From NCBI GenBank assembly GCA_023653785.1, contig JAMKCH010079093.1:141501-205500 (forward strand): a stretch of 64,000 nt of DNA. The letters run 5' to 3'. The stretch comes from Ophioderma brevispina (lineage: Eukaryota; Echinodermata; Ophiuroidea; Amphilepidida; Ophiodermatidae). The position numbers and the translations under genes were made by a program. Below are positions 36,611 through 48,058 of this stretch, one piece after another (the first letter of the stretch is position 1; every line of letters begins with the position of its first letter). The notes under the pieces are model-generated. The model was not told where the DNA came from. It saw nothing but the letters and a program-made list of their open reading frames with translations, and did no database searches.

Positions 36611-37581
36611 TATCACAACGTGTGTTTGTTTGGGGTTTTGTTTGCTATGTTATTGGTGGGTTTAGTCTTAATTTGTAGTAATTTTCCTGGCGTAATAGGA
36701 GTTTCTGTCTGACAATCCTGATATTGAAGGATATAGGAAGAAGTTATAGGCATTGGTTATAATAGTTCATGGTTTGTATTAAGGACTATACACCCTGTAA
36801 GAAGGATTGACAAATTATAGTCGTCGAGGAGTATCAAAAGAGCTATGTCCACACGTGATCACATTTTCTTACGGCTCAATGTTTCCATTTAAATAAATTT
36901 ATATCTGAAGTGATACGTGAGTGCCATTTATTTTATGCTATAATTTGCTGTATGAATATCAATAAAAAATATAAAATAATAGCAGTATTTCCATGCAAGT
37001 TTAATGTAGAATATAGATGGAAACTTAAATCCTATTACGCGAAGATACTACTGGATGTACTTCGTTAACCATAAGTTCATATAGATTTACTTATAAAACA
37101 CTTCACTGAATGGGTACATAATTTCTGATGCACATAGGCTTAGACGTGAAAACATATTTGAGAAGTGAATGCTTTAAAGAGATAGTATAATATCTTGAAA
37201 ACGTTTACCAAAATGGGTCTGTGAAGAGAAATCCATCCTCCCTAAAGAGATAATCAAAATCCAACATCCAACAATTAGTATAGTACTTTGTGAAGACAAA
37301 TTAAATGTACTCCAATAGACAGGGCAGATTAAAAACAAACATACCATGGTGGGGGAAGTGTTAGGCAACTCCGTACAATAGCAGGGGTTATCTTTAAAAT
37401 TCCTTAGGAAAGATCTTTTGTTGACATGTCTGTCAAAAAGCCTCAATTATTGTACAGCGTTTGTACAGCTTTTTTGTACTGATAGCGTATTTGCATCAGC
37501 CTGACACTAAAATGTTCTCCTCTACTCTTGTAAATCTCTTTGTCAGTGTGTCTACAGCTAAACCAGGATTACATTGACGCA

Positions 37582-37583
<2 letters not shown>
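36611..37583. other. Unassigned spacer
   Basis: Nothing recognisable apart from a 90-codon minus ORF (37,174-37,446) of unknown nature. Confidence 0.45.

Positions 37584-37612
<29 letters not shown>
37584..37612. repeat. (AC)n microsatellite
   Basis: About 14 uninterrupted CA dinucleotides. Confidence 0.97.
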
Positions 37613-37613
<1 letters not shown>

Positions 37614-40600
37614 TGGCATGTTTTTGTATTACGCGGAATTGAAGTTATCGACTACTTCCTAGGGCAGATTGTTAAAGTTGCAGAATTTGAGTCCCCTGCG
37701 ACATCTTACAATCAAAGTTTTTAATAACTTCTCCAAACATGATAAAGATGAAATGCATGGGGAATATACTACACAAAAGTAGTATGACCAATGTCCCGAC
37801 CTTGCAATCGAGTCATTGAGCATTCATTAAGGTAGTCTGACTTTGTTCCAGTTCAAAACAATAAACACGAATCAATGAACAACATTGAGAGCACCCTGGG
37901 CCATGGGGGCAGTGTCAGTACTGTATGCAATAGAAAATACTGAGGAAAATAAACACACAATGTTCATAATGCGTATACGTTATGTTGAAGATTTGAGTTT
38001 GCGTTTTTTTTCATGATTAACCATAATGAATGGTTTTCAGTGTTTTACTAAAATTAAAAAAAAACAATTGACAGATGAGAGATGGGAGAAAGATGTAAAC
38101 TTTAAAGTGGACAAGTTCAAATGAGCTTCTTAGCCTCATATGGGTAAGTGAAGACAAAATAACGTCACGCGCCCAAGCGTCGCGTTCCCTCACGAAAATC
38201 TAACCCTCACTATTGCCTACCTTAATGTACCTCCCCCCTCGCGTCAACCCTAAAGATTAGGTGGTTTCCGATCACACAAGCATATCTGGCATGCGTGTAT
38301 TTTGCCCCCGGGCTATTGAATGCTAATGAATGTGCGCAACCGGGAATAGAGTTAACACTTTCATCCAAGGTACATTCTCTATAGGTCATAACACAACTCA
38401 GTGGTATTGTGGTTTTGAGATGACTTTCCAATGATCTAGCTCTTTGAGAAGCCATCTCAAAAAAGACAGCCCATCTAAAAATGAACGACCTAAGCTAGGC
38501 TTCTTGGTACTCATTTTTAATGCTTTTTTTCATCTGATATCCCGATATGGGCTCAAAAGAATGAATAAGTTTGAATTTTGGAAAAAATGAAACAATGAAT
38601 GTCTATTGTCGCCTACACAAAGGGTTAAAGCAACAGTTGTTTAACAGCAACCACAACCCGACTAGACGTCCGACAGCCGCGAACAAAGTGATCTTTACGT
38701 GTCTGTCACGCTAACGCAGGTGATCAATAAACACTTTATTGTTATGGACACTAAATTGAACTTTGATTAACTAGTCGAAATGCCCTATTACACTGAAAAA
38801 CACTGGAAAGGGTATTTTTGCCTTTTGCATACTGGAATTCAATTGGAAGTGTTGTTTGGTTGATGTTATGTTGAGTCCTTGCTTGCTTGTCGATGGGGAA
38901 ATCAGCAAGGAGCTAGCAACTGGTCCAGGCCCAGGTCTATTTGCTTGATTGCCCGCCCATGGAGGAAATATCAGGAACAGTTCAACTGCAGCGTCTCAAA
39001 CATACTGTTAAAAGAAAAGTATCATAACCAAGTTCTTACTTGGGCAACAACCGCCATCTTAGTGTAGGCAGTCAAATCTCTTCTCAAATTGCTAATGGCA
39101 TTGTGTACTTAAAGTGACTTCCTGCACCCCAATTTGACCATATCTCTGCAAATCTACAATCATCTATAGCCCAAACACAACTAAAATCCAACTCATCGGG
39201 GCATATTCATATATTAATCCACGTTTTTCTCTCTTATTTTTTTTTTTTATCAGAAATCGATAGATTGTACCTATTGGTTTGGACATCATAAAATTGTAAT
39301 AATTTTATAATAACTTCATTCTTAAAATAATGACAGATAATATTGAAACAAATGTACACATTCATGTGCGTTTAACACACGCATCAAAGTCCTAGTTTGT
39401 AGTTTGCCTTATCTATGGCTTAACATAATTTATATTTTGCCTAGCTATGGGACACATTGAAATAGCTCTAAGGTAAAACGCTTGACGGTCGTCGAGGGCT
39501 GACAGATAAATATGAACGATTCTTATAAAATGATGGCAAATCAGGTACATGCATTTGTACTAATTTTTACTTTTTTACTTACATATTCTGAAAGCAAAAC
39601 GTGTTACAACGAGTGTCGCTACGAACCAATGACGCTTCTAGCTTAGATGGCCAGACGAATATTTCTCACAGTTTTTATTAATCGGGCAGCTCCAGGATGA
39701 CTGATCTCTTTTGCTTGCATCGCCAGTTTAAAGGATATTGCGCACAGCAATCACACATAATTTTAACTAGATACCTAACTGTGGTAAACACAATTGATCA
39801 TTTTTCAAGTTTGACCACGATATGATCTATGACCTGGAACTTGACCGTGACCCTAGACCTCTCAGCAGGGCCACCCCTAATACAAGGTTTCGATTATTCT
39901 TTGTAGAAGTATAACCTCTGACTTTCACTCTATCCATCACTATTGTCAAGGTTGCAATACTGTTTGACAACATGGACAAATTGTTACGTACCTGTTTTAT
40001 ATGCTATGGACCTTACGTTAATTAATACTCATCATTTTGACGCCTACTTGTAGTTCAACGTTTCCATTTATTATGAGTTTTAAAAACGGAATTCGCAGCC
40101 GTAATTCAAAAGGCATATTGAATTGCCATCAAAGTGATCTTATTTTGTCATTATGCAAAATTGAGTGCTTGTCTGTAGTCAAGTACTTTGTCTAATCCTG
40201 TCGATGTAATTATCCGTAAATAATCTCCTAGTTCATTGTTATAAAATGTTTTTGATCTTTGCTCGTGATCCCCCTATAAAATTACATTATCGCTTCTCTT
40301 GGTGCGCTGAGCCTTGAAATAAGAGGCATTTTGAACGTGTTTCAAGAAAAAGGGTTGCTATTATTGAGTTGACATTTCGTGGTTGAGGGCAAATGAATTC
40401 CATTTTGTTCATTTTATTGAAAGCCTAAGGCATTTATTTTATATTAGCACTTACTTGATTTTGCTGGTACATAGTTTTTCAAAGAGCTTTCTAATCAGCT
40501 ATCAATTAGTGAATTGCCCACCCCAAAAACAGATGAAAAACGCCTTACATATCTACGCTTAACTTTTAACCATCATATCAGCTAATTTAGTACTTGATTA

Positions 40601-41269
40601 TGATCATGTTGGATTTAAGTTTAATTTGAGGTTACTGACAGTTAGTTTTTCTCTAATAAACATCTGGTAGTAAAAATTAACATTATGCTATATGATTGAC
40701 ATGGGATAAGAGAGTCCCTTTAGATAACAGACGTCAAGGGTTATGATTATATTCGATATGTTTTAATTCGCAAAGGATGTCTCCTGACAGCGACATTTCT
40801 GTTCGGTACGTGTTACAGAAAATGCCATTACCAATACCTAAACGGCCACATTTGTAAACTAGGGCAATGCTTTTAGGAGTGCTACCGAGATATATATTTT
40901 TTAAACGACACTTAAGTAAAGCTTCTGGAAGAATGTTATGAATTCTTGATCTTGACTGAATAGTGTTTGTTCAAGATTTTCCAAAGCGTTGCAGTTCAGG
41001 ATGATGGACCTTTCACAGGGAGATTTCAAATGGCAGCTTGTATCATTAAAAATCCATATATTTTATTTTTTATTTATTTAGCCGGGTAGAATCTTCAGTT
41101 GTTCTCAGACACTGCTTTCCTTTCCATGCATGCCCATGACCGACGGATTAACTTCCCCTCAAAAGGACGGGGTATTCTCTGGTTCGTTTGCCAAGGTCAC
41201 AATTAACCACGGTGAGAGGAATTCCAGTTTAATCATAGTTTCTTAACAATCATATCCATAATTGGTTAC
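37613..41269. other. Long AT-rich spacer
   Basis: No RNA gene or element boundary is identified. A diverged, inverted family F fragment (TTTGCCTTATCTATGGC) lies near 39,405-39,440. ORFs at 38,222-38,455 (minus) and 38,879-39,067 (plus) have ordinary composition and no family match. Confidence 0.45.
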
Positions 41270-41400
41270 CCAATTAAGTCCCAGCAAGTGGCTCCGCCGA
41301 GGCTCGTACAGGGGGACCTTAGTGCACCAAGGCGACATACCTAACAAGTGGGCCACTCTCTCCCTGATACGAACAAGCCCCCTTGGGAAATTGTTTCTGC
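41270..41400 (-). repeat. SINE-like sequence, copy 1 (tRNA-derived?)
   Basis: The minus strand has GAGAGTGGCCCACTTGTTAG, then CCTTGGTGCACTAAGGTCCC. The first block resembles a pol III A box (TGGCNNANTGG) and the second sits where a B box would be. The same ordered blocks occur at 58,560-58,660 on the minus strand. Confidence 0.42.
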
Positions 41401-42380
41401 AGTAATATGCTTCGTTTGGAGAAGTCCGAAAGAAACCAATAACGGTGTGGACAAAGTTCAAGACGACGTGGTTCTATATCGAATCCCTTGGAGGACACAA
41501 AGTCTGCAGCATAATGGTCCCGGGATGCAAATGTAAGTCAGGGATCCTGTCGCAAAAAAGTGAACTTTTTGACTACAAATTGGAATCATTTGATTCCACA
41601 ATTAAATCTCTTTATGCTTTAAAGCAACAGTAGAAGTGGGTTTAGCTATTGTAGTAGCAAAACATATAACCATACACGTTTGTAAGTATTATTTGATAGT
41701 AGAACCAAAATAAACCGAGCCATCCGTCGGCTTCGCTTATGGGAAGATTCTCTTTTTCTGTGTCTTTCCACTTTTTTTCGAGATGTTATAGTTTTCGTAT
41801 CGGCGGGGCTTGGGTCCTTAGAGCACAGACCGCCGGCTAATTGTACAGTGTGTAGAATCTTGACGGTATCGGAGCAACGGAGCCGCCGCGAGGGATGGAA
41901 AGGAATGGGGTGGGCCGAGGATGATGGTCGTGCGACGCACCCGACTTGCCGGAGTGGACACACTCCACGATTTTTGGTCGCGACCCGGTTGGTGTGGTAT
42001 GAAGTTTTTCCTCCGGGCCGGCCGACTCTCGAGGTATGCTTGTCTCCGATTCGCTGTAATGACATGGATGTTATCGCATGCTGGAGGTAGTTGGAAGGCG
42101 GGGCTCTGGGCTGGGAGGAACAGGGTTCATGTACCCCGGAGCTCCGAAGGGGGGAGGCGAAAGGCCGGGCATTTAAAAATGTCCAACTTAACGTTGGTGC
42201 CGAGTGGCTTGACGTGTCCAGTTAGCTCTGAGAAGTTGTTCTGCCCGATGACAATTGTAATCATAGTGTACCTCCATTAAAAACATGTGCCAAATAAACT
42301 TGTGGCTGCCCCTTTCATCAATAAGCCTCAAACAACGTACACCGGCGTGAAATTACTGTTATATTGTCTACCAGTGCCGG
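41401..42380. other. Spacer with a GC-rich patch (about 41,800-42,180)
   Basis: The patch is clearly richer in G+C and CpG than its surroundings. It carries overlapping ORFs on both strands (41,646-42,065 minus; 41,848-42,280 plus) with Arg/Gly-rich products and no recognised domain. It may be a CpG island, an old element, or an exon; I see no deciding signal. Confidence 0.4.
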
Positions 42381-42480
42381 GTGGGCGAGGTGGCCGAGCG
42401 GGTCAAGGCGCTGAACCGCCGGCAGGGTATAAGATCGACGAGCGGCCCTGGTTCCGAGCCCCGTAAGAGTCGGGTTCTTG
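42381..42480 (+). repeat. tRNA-Ser/Leu-like sequence, probable SINE head or tRNA pseudogene
   Basis: GAGGTGGCCGAGCGGGTCAA then GGCGCTG is an excellent class II (Leu/Ser) tRNA 5' half with A box. TGGTTCCGAGCCCC, 55 bp further on, is a B box with one inserted base. The region between does not form a clean anticodon arm, and no 3' acceptor strand matches the 5' GGGCGAG, so this is not a working tRNA gene. A pol III-transcribed SINE derived from a Leu/Ser tRNA is the likely source. Confidence 0.5.
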
Positions 42481-45424
42481 GTCATACTCAAATAGTTTTT
42501 CCTATAAGGTCGGAAATTTGCATCTCACGAAGCGCCTTTATTTTGGACAGTAACAAACAAAAACCAAACAAGTGTCGAACTGATTCAATCGTCAATCGCT
42601 AAACTGACACGCTCAAGCCCTCAACATCAAACGTTAAATTGGACAGTTTAAATGCGACTTATGGAAGTACATCGTCAAGCAATTCAAAAATCAAACACAA
42701 CCACGATTTCAGCAGCCGTTTGGGTTGAAATTTTGATACAGAGCACAACAATGACAATTAATTGACTTTGTCGCAAGGTTGCCAACTGCTGGTGCTTTCA
42801 TCACTGCGTACTGCATTGTTGACCTGTGCCCAAGACACCTTCAGCTCTAAGATTTGACAAAAAACAATTTTAAATCCTATCCATTATTTAGTCAATATGC
42901 AAAGGATTGTGTTACATTACACAACCAACCCTCGCGCTCTAAAATGGTATGTAACACCACTCGCAACATACACCACTTTCAATTCAGTCCGTGCCCTTTT
43001 TTCTGGAAAACCAAGCTATATTTCAAGACTTTTTGTATTTGTTGTGTATCGCGTAGCGATAGAACGAACATTGCAGCTTTTCAATCGAGGCCGTCATAAC
43101 TCGCTACAATTTTCATTATCACGTTGTCCTATTTTGGAGGACCATAGAAACGCGTGCTCATCAAAATATAACATATACCGTCACGACTATTCTTATGAAA
43201 ATGATTTTTCATTGGCCCGTATATTGGATAAGCGGACCGTTGAAGTTTGCGATTGCGTGTATTTACCTTTATCTGGCTCATAAGATATAACCAACATGCA
43301 TATAAGCTCTATGTCGTTGTTATTAAAAACATGTCAAGATAGGAGGTTTAATGCCATGGTGAAAATCCTTTTCTATTCACGCCGCGTAGAGTCCATATTT
43401 GCAATCAGAAATAGGTCGAGGCAATGGAAGTAAATTTCAAATAGAAGATTCGCTTACTTAATAGTGACTCTGATTGAAGTTCTTCGGCAAGTCGACTTTT
43501 AGATTACCTTTCATCATTAAAAAATGTATTTTGACACCCTACCTATTTCAGTTTTTTTGAAATTCAAATAAATGGCAAAATCTAGAGATTTGTCAAGTCG
43601 ACAGAGTAGGTCTGAAATTTCTTTCAAGATATAACTTATATTTGAACATCAGTGTATCATTAGTTCATGCCAAAGTTTCATGGAAATGGAATTTAATAGG
43701 GTTACCTCCCAATGCCAATATATAAGTTCTGTGTTTTAAATGATATGTATTGCTATTCGATGACGCTGTTGGTGACAACGTATGATGTTACACCAAATAT
43801 AACTGTTTCTGCTCGTTCTTGTGCATGCATCTCCATTGTAGCCATTTTAACCTAACAAAGTGTTAATGATCCCCAGTTGTTGCTTTTATATGGCCGATGC
43901 GAACATATCCTTTCAACCTTTGATCAACTAATTTTTTAAAGAAAACTAAAAAAGGGCACTGATAAACCACACATTCTTACACAGAAGGAGGAATTCTCAT
44001 TTATAACCATACTATGTAGATTTTGGAAAATATGAGATTTAGCCATGCACAACCCCATCCAAAATTATTTTAAACTTTGTAATATTGTTGTAACGGACAA
44101 CCCACCGTTTCTCCAACGTCGAAGATAATTCATAGAAGACAAATAATTTTGGCCGTCCACGAGCAAAACTGGAAGTTGCAAACAGATTGACAAAAACTCT
44201 TCGGAACTATTTTATTTAAAAATACAATTCAGTTTGAACTTACATTTATTCAAATATACAACACAACATCTCAGACAAACGACCTAAAAAAAGAAACCGG
44301 GCAAACGTTTTTTAACACCATCAATGCACCCGAATATCATTAAAAGTAGAACGTATAAAAGTGCCATCACAACATGAATGTACTTGTACAAGCAATAACA
44401 TACCCCCTATAATGCAATTTGTTCTTAATGTAATTTTAGGATTGTTTATTGGGAATCTATTTAAAAAACAATCACACCTGCTTTTAAGTACCAATATAAC
44501 AACTCCATATGTTTGAAGTACGTTGTAAATTTCCATAACTTCAACATAGTTTGTTTTCTTAATCATATCAAGCCATCATTGAATATTGACGTTTTCCATG
44601 TGAGACAACCGAGGCTTGATTAAGATGTTCAGAGAAAACGTTTTGGCCAATTTTAGAAATGGTCGTGTTTTGGTACAGAATGCAATAGATCATATAGGTC
44701 CCTGTGTGATATATCACTTAACTTCCAAAATATTTTGTGATAATGAAAAAAAAAACCGGAAAAACACTCCCAAAATTGATTTTTCGTATTTATGTGTAAG
44801 CGGTGCAATGGTATTAGCGTAACGGACTACAGATGTTAAATCCAGTTTACAATTGGTGTAAACTGAAAGAATAAAAATATTAGGGCCAGTCAAAATAGAA
44901 TGGCAATGCTGACTAACCCAACACTAACGGCAACAGATCAATCCAACATAATTGTATTCAGAATGCCTTTAGGTAGGTTAGAACAGGGGTCAAATTTGAA
45001 AAGATCAAACGCGTCAAAAAGTGTGCCAACGTGTTTGTTACTTTTCCATGGATTAAAAAAAGGTATAGTTGGCCATATCTGCAGGTTGTAGTTTCCAATA
45101 GTTATGATCAAATAGGTTCAAGGTCCCAATGTGGATAAATTTTCAGATTATCCGTTCGTTATAAAAATGGGTGTCTAAATTGTTTCGTCTAAATGGTACA
45201 GACCCGAATATACTTGTTGCACATCTATAATATAGTTGCATAATTGGACTGCAAAATGTGACTGGGGGCTCCAGGGTCTATGGGAGGTCCACTAGTCTAG
45301 CTCTGTAATTCTTATATCGAAAGTTCAAACAAAGAATCTATTTACATTTACTTATCTAGTGAGGACAAATTTAACAGTTTACAACATTCCGATCAAAATC
45401 GAACCAATCTATGATTTTAAAAAC
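42481..45424. other. Unassigned AT-rich spacer
   Basis: It holds an unassigned 128-codon plus ORF (42,897-43,283) and a fragment of family F (TTCTCATTTATAACCATACT at about 43,995). Nothing else is supportable. Confidence 0.45.
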
Positions 45425-45640
45425 CCAAGGATGACCTTGAACTGTTTTATGAGCCTTTTGTACAAAACTATAACGCGTAGATAGGGCAAACTATAACCTT
45501 TTTTTAATTTTTTAGGTTTTTTCTTTTTTTAAATTGGTACATCATTTCAATCAATTCGAACAATTCAATTTTTTACCCCCTGTACAAACGTTTGCCCCCT
45601 ATTTCTACATGTTCCACAGTGATTGTAGACTTTTGATATA
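45425..45640 (+). repeat. Dispersed repeat family F, copy at 45.4 kb
   Basis: It has AAGGATGACCTTGAACTGTT, CGTAGATAGGGCAAACTATA, ACCCCCTGTACAAACGTTTG and CCCCCTATTTCTACATGTTC in family order. Confidence 0.78.
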
Positions 45641-45812
45641 TTATTTTGGACTATGTCAGATTATAATTAACACCAAAAATTGGTTCTTCTGTTGCATTTG
45701 TGTGGGTCAAATCATACAATTATTGGACTATATTCCTAAAACCTTAGAATTGAGTAACACAATGACTAAAAATCTGTCCTGTGCTTTCATTCACCAAGCG
45801 GAAATGAAATGA

Positions 45813-46953
45813 GTGACTGCACCCAGTCACGGGGAGTTGCGGCCCTCTTACAATCAGACTATCCCTCGAGGGGGGCAAGCAGTGAATTAAGTCACCACCC
45901 TCTTGCTGGTGAGCTGTGAAAACGGGAACAATGGAACTCTACCTAACCCCTTAAACATCTGCTTGCTGCTCACATCATCTACTCATTCATCTCTCATTCC
46001 TTCAAACAAATAAGTTGCCTCTCTCTACCTGAATATGGATCAGAAACACAGATTCCTGCTGGATGATTTTACACATTCACTTTATCCGCCCTTCTGCAAA
46101 CACTTGGACTAAACCCATGATGATCCTTCTCCTGCCTGCGCCTCTGTAGCTGCTCTACTAGCAGAATTGATCCCTCTTCTGCGGAAGCCAAGATTCTCGT
46201 AACACTTCTAGAAAGAATGGCAATGGAAGCAGCCAACTTCAAGGGTAAAATAGAGCCTTCAAACCTCTATCGCTACACTCTGGCTGCTGGCCCAACTCTT
46301 TATACTGGTCAGTTTCCTCTCGTGGGCTTCATCTATGTTATCCTCCCACTCATTGTCAGTTTCCCAGAAAGCTTCCTTAACCAGCTTGCAGAAGATGTAA
46401 TGATGTCTGCGGTGCTAATATCCTCTCTGAAAAGCGCTTTGCCATCACCCGATGAATAAAGTGCTTGGTGTTACCATGGGTTGTGTTGCAATTCGATCCG
46501 ACTCGCAGCTCTACAGCTTCTACTATGACTCTGATTTGTTGATTGACATTTGTTAATGTCTCCACGTATACATACCGCCAGATTGAAGCGGTTGGCCATT
46601 CACTAAAGAACATTTGCCAAGTACCCTTCTATCCGCATGCATTGCACAGTCCGCCCTTGTCCTAATAACCGAACAACTGCGGTTGGCTGGAGTTGGTAAA
46701 AGATCATAGGTTGACCTGTACAGAATTAGATGCTGAGAGATTCCATTTCCACAGAATATTCCACGTCATGAAGCGTTGTTCAACACTTTCCCACCGTGCC
46801 CAAGCTCCTTGCTTTGACTGTCCTAAACCTTTAGCCAGCCTTTTTCCTCCTCTGTCTCTCTTATTTCCTGCGCAACCAACCCCTCCTACGTTCTCTTCTT
46901 CATGCAGGACAACCATTATTTGCCCATCTTGTTGAGTGTCCATCCAAGCCCTT
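45813..46953. other. C/T-rich region with short ORFs, possible old retroelement
   Basis: The plus strand is visibly pyrimidine-rich relative to its flanks. The frame around 46,160-46,459 reads SSAEAKILVTLLERMAMEAA and FLNQLAEDVMMSAVLISSLK; both look like helical protein segments, interrupted by stops outside. I could not match them to a family. A decayed gag-like or other mobile-element ORF is my best guess, weakly held. It directly abuts the ACGCGT element. Confidence 0.25.
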
Positions 46954-48058
46954 GCCGGCTATGCAGCCATAAAGGCCATCACTTATTGCCGCAACGGCGT
47001 TGCGACAGTTTCGCAAACGCGTTGCGACTTTCGTCAACGCGTTTTGCAAGAAAGTTAGCAACGCGTGTGCGGCGTCGCCAATTAGAAACGAATTTTTCTG
47101 TGACTATTTCAAAATTAGACCCCAACGCGTTGCAAATATCTATCAACGCGTTGTGGAAACTCACCGCGCGTTTGCAAGCCTTCAACACGCGTTGGCGCAC
47201 TTCAACAACGCGTTGCAAACCTTCAACGCGTTGCGAATGTTCACAAGCCATAAGGGTCATAACGTATTGCCGCAACTCGGTGTGAGAAAGTAGGCCAGCG
47301 TTGCGACATTTTGGCAACCCGTTCCGACATTTCGGCCCCCCCACGCGTTGGCGACATTTCGGCAAACGCGTTGCGGTGTCGGCCAATCAAATCATGCATT
47401 TCTGTAACGGATTTTCAAAAATAGAATCCACAACGCGTTGCGGCAGAACGTTTATTACCCTTATGGGCCTTCACAACGCGTTTGCAACGCCTTCACAACG
47501 CGTTTGCGAGCTTCACACACGGTGTAAACTTCACACCGCGTTGTGAATCATATAAGGGTCATAAAAACGTAATTGCCGCACAACGCTTGTGAATGTTTGC
47601 AACGGCGTTGCGAAGGTCGCAAGCTTTTGGTGAATTTATTTTTTGACATACGTCACAGAAATTCATGATTTGATTGGCCGACAACCGCAACGCGTTTGCC
47701 GAAGTCGCAACGCGTTGACGAAATGTCGCAACGCGTTGCCGAAATGTTTGCAACGCGTTTGTGACTTTCTCACAGCGTTGCGGCAATACGTTTATGACCC
47801 GTATGGCGTGGACAAAACCTTAGCAACGCGTTGTGAAGCTTGCCCCGCGTTGTGAATCTCGCATGCGGTTTGAAGGTTTGCAACGCGTCAAAGTATCTAG
47901 CAACGCGCTTGTGGGTCTATTTTTAATACGTCACAGATTCATGATTTTGATTGGCCGACGTCGCAACGCTTGGCGAAATGGCGCAACGCGTGCTACTTTC
48001 TCGCAACGCGTTGGCGAAGCAATAACGTTAATGGCCTTTTTAGCTTGCCATAGACGGC
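46954..48058. mobile_element. CpG-dense ACGCGT-rich element with inverted ends (~1.1 kb)
   Basis: About 20 ACGCGT words, mostly in CAACGCGTTG context, occur in 1.1 kb. The left end (GCCGGCTATG, AAAGGCCAT, TTATTGCC) reappears inverted at the right end (reverse complement GCCGTCTATG, AAAGGCCAT, GTTATTGC). Inside, the signature CATAAGGGTCATAACGTATT-GCCGCAAC occurs forward near 47,247 and 47,548 and inverted near 47,440-47,470 and 47,775-47,810. A second block, TTGATTGGCCGAC with CAGAAATTCATGA, also alternates in orientation (47,370-47,430; 47,650-47,690; 47,925-47,965). This looks like several foldback units nested or in tandem. ORFs across it (46,902-48,173) are by-products. Confidence 0.75.

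Noticed and set aside
41646..42280. 139-codon minus and 119-codon plus ORFs in the GC-rich patch
   Set aside because: Open on both strands because of high G+C; no motif or splice evidence to choose one.
42381..42480. Functional tRNA-Leu or tRNA-Ser gene
   Set aside because: No complementary acceptor strand, disrupted B box and no clean anticodon arm.
46981..48020. CRISPR-like array
   Set aside because: Unit spacing is irregular, units alternate in orientation, and there are no unique spacers of constant length; the context is eukaryotic.
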